Of a stretch of 64,000 bases of DNA, positions 13,595-25,427 are shown one piece after another. Numbering within the stretch: the first letter of the stretch is position 1; each line of letters starts with the position of its first letter. The translations under genes were made by a program, and so were the position numbers. The notes under the pieces were generated by a model. It did no database searches. It was not told the DNA's origin and was given only the letters and a program-made list of their open reading frames with translations. This stretch comes from Hippophae tibetana (lineage: Eukaryota; Streptophyta; Magnoliopsida; Rosales; Elaeagnaceae): assembly GCA_037013495.1 (NCBI GenBank), contig CM072806.1, positions 19,079,001 to 19,143,000 of the forward strand, given 5' to 3'.

Positions 13595-14488
13595 CTTTTA
13601 ACCACATTTATTGTTTAAATTAAGAAATTCTTTATCCTTATAATCTATGTTTAATCATATGAAATTAAATAGTAATTTTTTGTTTTAGTTTCAATGCTAT
13701 TTAGAACTACAATACATGTTTTTTTATTGATTTATTATTTTGAAAAAATAAAAATTTTATGCCTAAACTTAATCAATATTTGTTATAAAATTTAATGCTA
13801 CAATTATTCTATTATTAAAAATTAAAATAAAAACTAGACTAGATTAAAAAAAGGTAAAAAAATCAATCAAACCAATCTAAATTAATTTATAGGATTTGGT
13901 GTAGATTGGTTTTATAACTTTTATTGAATCAGATCTTAATAATGTTTAATTAAGAACCATCGGTTTTAATATGTAATTAAATCAAAATATACATACTCTA
14001 AATAAAATGAAATTATAAAATAAGTTACTTAAATTACTTGTGTTAAAAGTTTTATTAATGACTCACATAATAATACTCAAAACAAAAAGGTGAATTGATT
14101 CTCCTAAAATTTCTCAAAAATTTCAACGGGGTATACATACTGTGCAACCCAACCATCCACAATTGGATGTCAACTATAATCATTTATATCTAATAACGAT
14201 TAATTTCATTTATAATCCTTTATCAGCTACATGGTCAAAGTTATATAATCGTGAGGTTTTTATTACTCAATTATTCATATAATTATATTTTTAAATATAT
14301 AAAAAAGATATATTTTTACTTTATACGAAATATATATATTGTTTGTAGAGAAAATTTAAGTATTTGATTCTAATGATTCCGATTGAGAAATGAGAAATTG
14401 AACAACTGAAGTAGATCTTCTATTCTACTCATTTAAGGAGTATATATACATGTGTATTATATCCTACGCACATAGGAGATTACGTACA

Positions 14489-14568
14489 AACGACCTGTAA
14501 ATATTGTTTACACAATAAAATGATTTTTAAATTGTTATAAAAAAATAGCTACATTACAACAGGTCGTT
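14489..14568. repeat. Short inverted repeat AACGACCTGT / ACAGGTCGTT
   Basis: A perfect 10-base inverted repeat separated by about 60 AT-rich bases. CAGGTCGTTA occurs again near 14650. It may be part of a decayed MITE, but no target duplication was identified. Confidence 0.4.
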
Positions 14569-16694
14569 ACAATGGAAGTCGTCATATATGGGTCGCTTTA
14601 AGCCTATAAGCAGTTTTCTTCAAGTCGTTCATAGGAAGAGAAAACCATTATCAGGTCGTTATAGTAGTGTTAGTACGTCAGATCTTGGAGCCTAGAATCT
14701 CGTACTTTGGGCAGTGTGGACCTCGTACTTAAACAACACGGTACCTATCAACGGGGTAACATACTTTTCCTTGGCTCTTGGGCTTAGGCCATTATTGAAT
14801 TAGTTATATCACCTCGCTATATTATAGCGGAGTACACACACATATGAGGCCGTACGTCTAATACATATTTAATACCAAACATATATATATTTTGTGTGAA
14901 AAAGTTAAAAAATAAAAATTCATCAATGAAAAAGTTATGTAATACAAGAGATGACATTTTAACAAGTTTGCTTATTAGCAAGGGGAAATAAATGAAAAAT
15001 GGTTGATTACTTATGATATATTAATAATGTTGTGATTTAGAGTAATAAAATAGTTTATTTGTGCATATATTTTCTTAGAATATCTTCATATATAAAATCA
15101 TATTAGCAAAACAATTGATTAAATATGAGTATATATGCCATATACTTTAAGAATAACAAATAAAACCTTAGAAAAAATAAATGTGAGCAAACCACCAAAG
15201 GGATAATCTACAAATTTTTAGGAGTATTTTATTCAACTGCATTTTCAAATAGAAATAATGAATTAAAAATTGAAAAATAAATATGTAATAGATATATTTT
15301 TTAGATTACAGATAAAGAATTACAACTTTATTTTGAACCAAATAAAATTGGTATTTTTGGGAGTATTTTGAATCTCAATCCTTACATTTTTTACCACTTC
15401 ATGGTTTTAAGCACATGTTAAGAATTTTTTTTGTGTATACATCAAAAAGTACAAATCTAGATATTGTTTCGATAAATCTAACGAAAAATAGTTTATGAAT
15501 GATCGAAACTCCATGCTAAACCTCAAAATAAGTGTTGTACCATGAACACTATTCTTAAACATGTGTTCAAAAGAAATTTATTTTGAACATGTTCATATTT
15601 GAGCATGAATTGACTATGAGAGAGTCCAAGACTCGTAACCAACCAAGGTAAAAGGATACTCGAGACTCACTCCCAACTTGCATGAAGCAGAATAATAATA
15701 AATAGAGAGAAGGAAACACATATATAGATAAACAAAGTAGAGGAAAGATAAACGATCCAATAGACTTATTAATTTAACACATGGAAGATATATTAGGATA
15801 AATCAGAAAGTATGGAAAAGGCAGGACAACATGATAGTAAGAAAATGAAAACATGTGATAAACAAAAGAAATACTTTCAAATCACAATCAGATCCTCATA
15901 TGTTGGAATATACTTGGATAGAACTTTGATTGTACTAACGAAAATATAGATCATACAAACCTAGCAATATAACGAGGAAAACTCATATATAAATTTATCT
16001 ATGTAGTAACATCTTCAAGTTTCTTGAAGCAAACACTTGGGAACAAACATTCCACTAATGAATAAAATAGTTTACAACTCAGTAAAAATATAAATATAAA
16101 TACCTCTATCATTCAAGACACCTAGCCTAATTGCATTTATGCTACCCTCACCAACTACCCTCACAACTATTAAGATCCAATGCTAAATTTGGCTTTACTC
16201 TAGAACCACACCACAACACAACAAAATGGTACAACCACTCACCGAAAATTTCATACCCCGAAATACGGGTACTTGAATGTTAAGAAGAGAAATTGTTAAA
16301 TGAAAGTTATTAGTTATGAAAAATCATTTTAAAAACAATCTATTCTTCATAAAATAAAAATAATTTGGGTAACCTTAAAAGAGTTTAATATTTGAGAAAT
16401 AAAATCCTTTATAAATTCATAATTCTAATCACAATATTTTTAAATGTAGATAAATTCATCAAATCAAAGTAGTCTTAGCCTACCTATACTAGAAACTAGA
16501 ATAACCAACAAAAGAAATAAGGTTTTTAAATCAAACCTTTAACGTCAAAAACCTTCCAAAGGCATGCTTTTCAATTATGCCATAAACATTGTAATTACTA
16601 CAATTATACTAATATAAAATATTAGGAAAAGAAATGGAATAAGCTCAAAACTCAGTAGGAGAATACTACATACAATAAGTTATATAGTGAAGAG

Positions 16695-16890
16695 CTTATT
16701 CTTTAAAACTAGTGGATACTTTGAGCAAGCTTTATATTCCAACTCCCATGTGGCATCTTCTATGTTGTGATGACTTTTCTGAACATTTACTAAAGATATT
16801 ATCATTTTTCTCAAATTCTTGACTTGGTAATAAATTATAGCCATTGGTTCTTTGTATGATGCATTCTCTTGTAAAGATATCTCTAGTTTA
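16695..16890 (-). pseudogene. Ty3/gypsy chromovirus integrase C-terminus/chromodomain relic
   Basis: The minus strand translates to EISLQENASYKEPMAIIYYQ, then a KNLRKMIISLVNV segment and SHHNIEDATWELEYKACSKY. The signature is IEDATWELE followed by a tyrosine-proline end. This is the chromodomain tail seen at the end of chromovirus polyproteins. Only the tail survives, the rest upstream having been replaced by the neighbouring copia insertion region. Confidence 0.65.
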
Positions 16891-17418
16891 ATCTAGTTTG
16901 TTGTTTAGATATATTTTACATTTTTGTAGAGTAGGCATGAAATTTGTTTTCAACTTATGAAAATTCTAGAGGTAAACAACAGTGCAAGCAACAACACGTA
17001 TACATAAAACAACATAAACATATTAAACTAAGGAAAACAACCACAGTGCTAAAAATAAACAAAAAAACATAAACAAAAGCACTGCAAGTAAGGAGAGAAG
17101 AGAAAGGAAAAACATCCTCACACATTGGCTATCTCAGATCGATGAACAAATAACATCCTTCCTTTTTCGAAAGAAACTTTTGAAGGAAGAACGATCAACA
17201 TCTAACCTCTGGTTCACAGTCCTCTAAACAGTATGGTATATGTTGATGTGAATTCTCACACAGTGACTTGAATGCTTGAAAAGAACAGCAAATGGTAAAA
17301 CCAAATGGAAGACCATGAGAGGGGGTGATGCTTCCAATTGGAGTATGACGCTCAACTTAGATAGATGATCAATAGATGAGAAAGTAAGGGCTGAATGTAT
17401 CTCTTCTAGTGTTCCAAG

Positions 17419-17624
17419 TGTCAAAATCAGTATATTTCATTATTATTTTCTATTCTGTTTTTTTTACAAGAGTTTACAATATATGTATATAAGGAAAACG
17501 AAAATTAAACAATAACCATAAAACTTGCACATCCAGGTTTTATGGCTCCACTAATATTATTGTCTGCTCAATGTTTTACTCCATTGAGCATTTGTGTCTG
17601 CCACTGTTATAGCACACACCAACA
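17419..17624 (-). repeat. 3' LTR of copia-1
   Basis: 206 bases, nearly identical to the LTR at 22896-23099. A perfect TG...CA boundary sits next to the CCAAG target duplication. Confidence 0.95.
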
Positions 17625-17640
17625 CTCCTCCTCAAGTTGG
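17625..17640 (-). other. Polypurine tract of copia-1
   Basis: The minus strand reads CCAACTTGAGGAGGAG directly against the 3' LTR. It is the expected primer site for plus-strand synthesis. The pol stop codon overlaps it. Confidence 0.85.
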
Positions 17641-20600
17641 TGCATATATGTCTCTTATGCCCAACTTGTCAAGTGAGTTGTAGAAGTTCCTTGCAGACAC
17701 AGATTTTGTGAGTATATCAGCCAATTGATCTTCTGATTTAACAAATGGAAGCTTAATAATCTTTTCTTCAAGATTCTGTTTGATGAAGTTCCGATCCACT
17801 TCAACGTGCTTCGTGCGATCATGTTGAACTGGATTGTGAGATATGGCAATGGCTGCTTTGTTATCACAAAATAAGTTCATTTCAGAGTTAGGAGCAACAC
17901 CAATCTCAGTTAGAAGTTTTTTCAACCAAAGGAGCTCACATATTCCCTTGACCATTCCTCGAAATTCAGCTTCAGCACTGGATAAGGCAACTACATTTTG
18001 CTTCTTGCTTCTCCATATGACAAGGTTGCCCCCCACGAAAGTAAAGTACCCAGCAGTAGATTTCCTATCCTTCATATTCCCTGCCCAGTCTGAATCTGTA
18101 TATCCAAGGACTTTCAATTGACCATTCTTTGAAAACATAAGTCCTTTCCCAGGGGAGGATTTTAAGTAACGAAGTATTCGCATGACCGCATCCATATGGT
18201 CTTCACTTGGGCAGTGCATGAACTGACTCACGACACTCACAGCATAAGCAATATCAGGTCGAGTATGAGATAAATATATGAGTTTACCTACTAACCGTTG
18301 ATATCTCTGTTTATCTGCTGGTACTTGGTCCACATATTCTCCGAGTTTATGATTTTGAACCATTGGAATATCGACAGGTTTACAATCTAGTAGTCCTGCC
18401 TCTGCTAGTAGGTCCAGAGTATATTTCCTTTGGGAAAGACATATGCCTTGTTTTGATCTTGTTACCTCAATACCTAAGAAGTATTTGAGCCCTCCTAAGT
18501 TCTTCATTTCAAAGTCATTTGACAGTTGTCCTTGAAGCTTAGAGATTTCTTCTTTATCATCCCCTGTAATGATCATGTCGTCTACACAGACTATAAGGGC
18601 TGTTATCTTCCCTAATCGATGTTTTAGGAAAAGAGTATGATCAGAGTTGCTTTGTTGGAACCCATATTTCTTCATTGCTGAACTCAACCTACCAAACCAT
18701 GCTCGAGGTGATTGTTTTAGTCCATACAATGCTCGTTGTAATCTACATGCAGTTTCTTTTCCTGATGTAACAGTATATCCTGGTGGGATATCCATGTAAA
18801 TCTCTTCTTCAAGGTCACCATGAAGGAAGGCATTCTTCACGTCAAGTTGGTGCAATGGCCAATCTAAATTTACTGCAAGAGATAACAAAACTCTCACAGT
18901 TTTTAGTTTAGCCACAGGTGAGAAGGTTTCTTGATGATCTATCCCATGTTTCTGTGTATATCCTTTTGCTACAAGCCTCGCCTTGTAACGATCAACTAAC
19001 CCATCTGCTTTATACTTAATGGAGAAAATCCACTTGCATCCTACCATCTTCCTCCCTTGAGGCAACTCGCTTAACACCCATGTGTTATTCTTCTGCAGTG
19101 CCTCAAATTCCTCTTTTATAGCTTAAGCCCATTTTGGATCAGATAAGGCTTCTTCAATGCTACTCGGAATTTGACACGAGGAGAGTGTTTGTGCAAATGC
19201 CCTGATAGGTTCTGATAACCTTTGAGTAGATACATAATTAGCTATTGGATACTTGGGTTGTCGTTCTTCTCTTTCTGGGGAGTATCGATTTGGAGGTTTA
19301 CCTCGATTGTGTCTGAAAGGTAAAACATAACCAACAGATGTATCTATAGCATTAGTCTGTAAAGGTGTGATAGGATAGCTTACCTCAGGAGTGTTCTCAG
19401 CAAGAGGATCATTGGGTACTAGAGAATGGAGGGTTACATCAACCACTTCATCTTCTCGAGATTCAATTACTACTTCAGCTTCAGTTCGTGGAAGTTCAAG
19501 CTCGGGTCTAGATACGGGCTCCTCCATATTATTGGCACGTTCCGAGTATGTTGGACTCGTGTCTAATATTTCAACATCAAGCCAATTTCGTTCTTCACCA
19601 TAACTCTCCTCCTGAAGAGTGTAATTGGATACTGGTGATGGGAAAAAACATTCTGATTCGAGGAAAGTGACATCCATGGTAGTATAGTTTCTTTTAGCAA
19701 TTGGATCATAACATCGGTACCCCTTTTTTTGTACACCATACCCCAAGAATACACATCGGACAGCACATGGATCCAACTTAGTTCGTTGATTTTTATGGAG
19801 GTGGACAAAAGCAACACATCCAAAAATTCGGGGTGGAAGCATCAAAATAGTAGGCAAAGGAAGATGATCAGATAACACCTTTAATGGAGTCTGAAATTGT
19901 AAGGTCTTTGTGGGCATTCGATTCAGTAGATACACAGCTATAGTAACAGCATCACTCCAGTATTTATTAGGCATATGTGCACCGATTAGTAAGGTCCGAG
20001 CCGTTTCTAAAATATGCCGATTTTTTCTCTCCGCCGTCCCATTCTGTTGTGGGGTTTGTGAACATGAGGTTTCATGGAGAATACCATGGTTGTCAAAGTA
20101 TGTCCGGAATTGTTGATTAACATACTCCCCTCCATTATCAGACCTAAGTATCTTAATTTTTTCAGAAAATTGTGTCTGAACCATGGTGTGAAACATGTGA
20201 AATGTAGCAAATACTTCATCTTTATGTTTGAGAAGGTAAAGCCATGTCATTCATGTACAATCATCAACAAAAATAACAAACCAACGATGACCCGATGACG
20301 TAATGACCGGGGAAGGTCCCCAAACATCAGAATGTACCAAAGCAAAAGGAGCCACACTTTTATTCATGCTCATAGGATAAGACGCCCTATGACTTTTTGC
20401 TAGGATACAAGTATCACATTTGAAATCTGAATGTGTGATATTTGAAAATAAACTGGGGAGTAGGTGCTTTAAATACCCGAATGATGGATGCCCAAATCTA
20501 CGATGACATAGCCAAATCTGTCGTTCCTTGTTACCAACAGTATGTTGCATGTGATTGGCTCTTCCTGAACTGAGGTCATCCACATAATATAGCCCTCCTC

Positions 20601-21999
20601 TCCTAGTACCACGCCCAATGATCTCCTTGGTGAGAATATCCTGTAGAAGGCAAAAAGTAGAATACATCAGTACTACACAGTTAAGATCTGAAGTGACCTG
20701 ACTTACAGACATTAGTCGGTTTGACAGAGAGGGTACAAGCAAAGTATTAGATAATGATAATGAAGGAGATAAGGTCACTGTTCCAGCTCCTGTAACTGGA
20801 TAAGTGACCCCATTTGCATTGGCAACACGGCTCCGTCTTGGCTGGGTTGTATTGGAGAGATCGTTTGGGTCAAATGTCATGTGATCTGTAGCTCCAGAGT
20901 CTAGAATCCACTCATCTTTCTCATTACGAGTAGAGATGTGAAATGCTTTACTTGAAATACCTGGATCTTGGGAAGATTCGGCCTGAGAAGTAAGGGATAG
21001 TGAGGCATTATTGGTAGCCACAGTTGCTCGCCCAGTAGTGTCCCGTTTCTTCCGTGCTTGAAGATCATTCCACCATTCTGGATACCCATGTAGTTTGAAG
21101 CAGTTTTCACGGGTGTGTTTGGAGTTTCCACAATGGCCACATTTCATGTCAAGAGATGGTGGATTTCCCGTGGATTTCTTGCTACCCAAGGAAGTTCCTG
21201 TTTTTGGTGGCATTAGGTTATGATGTCCCTTGACCCCTTTAAAAGCCATAACAGCTCCGGGTGTCGTATCTACACCTGTGATCATCACAGTCTGCCTGAC
21301 CTCTTCCCTACGGACGAATCCATAGGCTTGTTCCACCATAGGGAATGGTTTGATCTGAAGCACATCACTTCGAGTTTTATCCAATCTATCATCAAGTTCA
21401 TCGAGGAAGGTATACACTCGATCTTCCTGTATGATGGAGTTGTATTTTTGTATATCAATCGCACACTCCATTGGATTAGGACGACGGAAATCAATTTCAT
21501 GCCACAACCCTTGAAGGTCATTGTAGTATTTTTCAATGGATCCACCCGCTTGTTTCGTACGAGTAACTTGACGGCGAAGATCATATACTTGAGACGTGTC
21601 TGTCCCATCATAGTAAGTGGTAGCCACCGAATCCCAAACCTATTTTGCAGTTGGGAATCGGATAAAATTTGCAATTAAGGAGGGGTCCATCGAATTGATC
21701 AACCATCCTTTGACAATGGCGTTTTCAGTACGCCATCTCCTAAATAAGGGGTCGGTTTCAACAGGTTGAGGAAAATCCCCATTAATATATCCCAGTTTAT
21801 CTTTACCAGAGATATACATCTCCACCACCTGGGACCACAAGGCATAGTTGGATCCTCCCAACTTGATACTAATGGGAGCAGTCGACGCTTCAGTTAGCGG
21901 AGGTTGTGAGCTGATCTGAGCTCTAGTTAGAACTTTCGTCATTTTCGCCGTCAAATCTTCCAACACGAAATTGGTAGTTAAATCTCTAGATTCCGCCAT
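17632..21999 (-). pseudogene. copia-1 gag-pol polyprotein, one frame with three premature stops
   Basis: All 1456 codons lie in one frame from ATG (21999) to TGA (17632-17634), interrupted by TAG at 21640-21642, TGA at 20251-20253 and TAA at 19123-19125. Domains in order are: gag; CX2CX4HX4C zinc knuckle (CGHCGNSKHTRENC); aspartic protease DSGATDHM; GAG-pre-integrase LCHRRFGHPS; integrase core with SDVWGPS, a SDNGGEY aspartate and a QNGTAERKNR glutamate; reverse transcriptase with [19 protein letters not shown] and SPRAWF; RNase H with DSDWAG, SSAEAEFRGM and CDNKAA. The usual YVDD box reads CVDD, whereas the relative at 42090 keeps the tyrosine. No frameshift was found. Confidence 0.93.
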
Positions 22000-22880
22000 G
22001 AAATCTAAAATTTTTTTCCTTCCATTTTTCCTTTTTTTTTTACACTTCGTTCGTACATTATATAAAGAAAAACCTGTAACCCTAAATTTTTTTTTACAAA
22101 TTAGCGCAGCTTCTTCTGCGCGTTTCTAACCCTAAACCAGTTTCAAAGTCGCGCAGCTTCTTCTCAGGCAAGATTCGCGCAGCTTCTTCTCAGCCAGATT
22201 CACGCAGCTCCTTCTGCGTTCCTCAACCAACTTCTACTTCGTTCCTCAGCGCAGCTTCTTCTTCTGCGTGGTTTCACAACAACTCTTCCTTCATGCAACC
22301 TCTGTGCTTCTTCTCAGCTAGATTCACGCAGCTTCTTCTACGTTACTCAACCAACTTCTTCTGCGTTCCTCAGCTTCTGTGCAGTTCCATCTCGTTCCAA
22401 GCTTGTCCGATCTTAGAAGAACAGTATGGTTACCCACAACTGCAGATAGACCTACCAGCTACACGTACATAGACAAACCACAAATTATATGTTGTTGTTT
22501 TTCAAGTTTCACAGAGTCAGGAAACTGGTGCAGTTTGCCCACGGCTACGTAGATAGACTGCGAACAATCTGTGACTCCAACTGCAGTTCCTTCTCGTTGT
22601 GTTCTGTTTTTTTTTTCAAAAAGGAAACTGATGGTGGAAAGTGTCGAGAGATCAGAAATGGCCACTCTAGAAATCAAAATGGCCACCCCAGAAACAGATT
22701 CAGAGATCAGCAACCACAATCAGCAAAAAACAGAAATCAGCAGCCACAATCAGCAAAACAGAAATCAGTAGCCACAATCAGCAAAAATCAGAAATCAGCA
22801 GATCTGCAAATTTGCAAATCAGCAATCAAAAAATGGTAGTTTCATCATAAATCATCAGGTAGTTCATTAGTTAGCAATAT
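22000..22880 (-). repeat. copia-1 leader with two tandem-repeat patches
   Basis: Between PBS and gag, 22100-22390 holds many copies of a CGCAGCTTCTTCTGCG-like unit. A second patch at 22690-22815 repeats AATCAGCAGCCACAATCAGC. Neither codes for anything recognisable. The positions suggest an untranslated leader with expanded repeats. Confidence 0.8.
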
Positions 22881-22895
22881 CCTGTTCTGATACCA
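22881..22895 (-). other. Primer binding site of copia-1
   Basis: The minus strand reads TGGTATCAGAACAGG immediately after the 5' LTR. It matches the initiator methionine tRNA primer site (TGGTATCAGAGC) used by most plant copia elements, with one mismatch. Confidence 0.9.
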
Positions 22896-23099
22896 TGTCA
22901 AAATCATTATATTTCATTATTATTTTCTGTTCTGTTTTTTACAAGAGTTTACAATATATGTATATAAGGAAAACGAAAATTAAACAATAACCATAAAACC
23001 TGCACATCCAGGTTTTATGGCTCCACTAATATTATTGTCTGCTCAATGTTTTACTCCATTGAGCATTTGTGTCTGCCACTGTTATAGCACACACCAACA
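22896..23099 (-). repeat. 5' LTR of copia-1
   Basis: 204 bases, paired with 17419-17624. It differs by three substitutions and a 2-base shorter T-run. It is followed by the CCAAG target duplication. Confidence 0.95.
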
Positions 23100-23104
23100 C
23101 CAAG

Positions 23105-25427
23105 TGTTTGTATTTATGTAAATAATGAGAGTTGTGCTTATAATTTAACAGAGAATTCAATGTACCTTGTTTGGAGGCTATATTACCTATTTACATTGAC
23201 TTGTAAGAGTAACATTGGAGGATTTAAGAGGTAATCATAATCTTTTACCAATTAGGAATGCTAGTTTTCCTAATTAGGATTAGATAAGAAATGGGAATCA
23301 CATATAGTTATCCAATTATACATAGAGAGGAGTCATTCAAATGATATAATTACGGAGAAAACGTTTTACAAGATATTAGGAATTAATATGCTCTTTTCTA
23401 AAGATAGGTCAGATGCTACACTGTTTAAGTAAAAACATCATGTAGATTGCCATTATTTTGGGAGCTAATATCTTAAGCCCTTTGAGGTCTCTAAGAGAGT
23501 TGAGTTCATTCTTTGGATCAATTGGGATCCTATGATATGTAGATGAGTTGTTCTTGGTATGGGCATGGCTAAGGGAAGTTATTAAGAGCTTCCTATCAGT
23601 GTTGATCAAGGTCTATTATAGGAAAAAACATCAAATATACCCCTAACATTTACAATATCTTCATAAATACCCTTGAAGTTTACAAAAAAGCTATAATATC
23701 TCTAACATATGAGATATCTTTACAAATTTACCTTATAACTAACAGATGTTGTGTTCATCCTTTAAAAAAATCCTCTCTCCTAAAATCTGACTAAAGGGTA
23801 ATTGATATTAGTTTTCCGTCTAGTTTGCTATTAAAAATTTGGTAATATTCTTTTACTTAATAGCTTGTTGGGCTCTAAAATTTACAAGAGATGATGGGTT
23901 TTTTGTTGAATGTATGGGAGCAAGAAAGGATGTATAATTGACATGCGAGCAAATGAGAATTGCTATTGGTATTCATCAAGGGCTTTTGAAAAACTTATTC
24001 ACTTTTATTGCAAATTTTTGAAGAAGCAAAGCGGAGGCTTATACATCAATTGCAATATTAAAAAAAATTATGGGACTAGTTTTCTCTACTCACCTAAATA
24101 GAAAGTTCTACAAATGTTAATGGATCACATTGCTTCTCTCCTTCATTACCATTTGTCATTATTATTTAAAAATTTCAATTTTCCTCTTTTCTCACAATTG
24201 ACTAGCCGTATAATAAAAAAAACAAAGGAAAAACCTTTGGTTGAGTATTTCGTGGTGGGGCACTATAGGTGAAAGAGACGATAAAGATTTACAAGAAACA
24301 CATAAGTCTTTTAATGATTGGTATGATTTTTTAGTGATGCTATTCTTTTACCATTTTGCCCCTAAAATAGAAATCTCAATTGATGCTAAGCAAATTGAGG
24401 ATCTTTGATATTTTTACAACCTTAGGTGCTTTTTGAAGACATGGAAAATCTTAGGAGTACTTTTGAACATTTTCCCTATTATGGTGGAGATTTATTTTCA
24501 ATGGTGGGAGATTTATTTTCAATGGTGATCAAGCTATTGGAGACTTTGTCTAGTCAATATAAGTAGTTTAAAGCTCTAATAAGGAGTTTCTATTAGTATC
24601 TTAGAGCTTCTAGGAAGCTATTTAATGCGGTCATGCTTTAAATTAAGGGTTTTTAACACTTTTAGGATTATAAATGATATGATAAGATATTGGGGAGTTT
24701 TACCCTATATAGTTTCCCCTTGCTCCACAACTTCTCATGGAGGTTGGGAGACTGTTGGAACTTCTTGTCTTTGAAGTAAGATGAGCATGTTCTTTCTAAA
24801 CTAGTGATCCTTAATGTTATTACCACGTGTTAGCATAAATGGGTGTTCCATATTTGTTTGGCCATTTATGGTCGTTAGATAGGTGAAGAGTTTGGCTACA
24901 TTTTTAGAAGTCGTTACATATTATGTAGGTGTTAAAGGTAGCACCAAGCATCTGTTTTATGTTAAGATAGAGACATGACTTATAAATACGGTTTAGAAGG
25001 TCCTTATGGTTCACTTTGCTCATTTTAGATTTGAAAACTCTCTATTAACCTCAGGCTTGAACTTTCTTGGTGTTTTCTTTTGAATTTCTTTATGCTTTCT
25101 CGTGATTGTTTCACCATTTTAAGGTTAGTTTCCTTAAAAATTAGGTTTTTCTTGAATCTCAAAGATATCTAAAAAGCATACTCCTTCTTTCGTCCATGAA
25201 AACTTCTTAGATTCTAGTGAGGGGACCTTTGGTCAACCCTTTTATATCGATCCTCTTTTAACTTTACCTCTTAATAGTTTAACCTTTGCTCAAGCAAGAA
25301 GGGTTCTTTACCCTGAGGTTTCATAGATTGTCTCTTCCATTGGGGTAGAGGATCTTCAATCAATTAGGAATAAATATAGAATTCTTGACTCAATCATCCT
25401 TTGGGTAGTGAAGCTCAATGAAAAGGT
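23105..25427. other. Intergenic DNA without recognised gene
   Basis: Short frames only, none with a recognisable domain. The stretch 24120-25420 is less AT-rich in places and could be old transposon interior, but I could not assign it. Confidence 0.4.

Larger units (their letters stand above)
10357..16694. other. Long AT-rich intergenic region
   Basis: The first 150 bases are the presumed 3' UTR of the EH gene. The rest has no coding frame I can support. At 11860-12090 an imperfect repeat recurs (ATTCAAAATACAATGCTT at two places), and 11700-12500 has the look of a decayed gypsy LTR, without termini. From about 16060 to 16690 the DNA probably belongs to the 3' flank of the gypsy relic that follows. 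Confidence 0.5.
17419..23099 (-). mobile_element. Near-complete Ty1/copia LTR retrotransposon (copia-1)
   Basis: The element is 5681 bases and is flanked by a CCAAG target duplication (17414-17418 and 23100-23104). Its LTRs start TGTC and end AACA on the plus strand. The minus strand carries, in order, 5' LTR, PBS adjacent to the LTR, an 896-base leader, one gag-pol frame, PPT and 3' LTR. The order in pol is protease, integrase, reverse transcriptase, RNase H, which defines Ty1/copia. The two LTRs differ by three substitutions and one 2-base indel, so insertion was recent. The reading frame carries three stops, so this copy cannot make its polyprotein. Confidence 0.95.

Noticed and set aside
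19391..20298. Plus-strand frames opposite copia-1 pol
   Set aside because: Shadows of the minus-strand polyprotein.
22489..22839. 116-codon frame antisense in the copia-1 leader
   Set aside because: It is built from the leader tandem repeats and lies against the element's direction.
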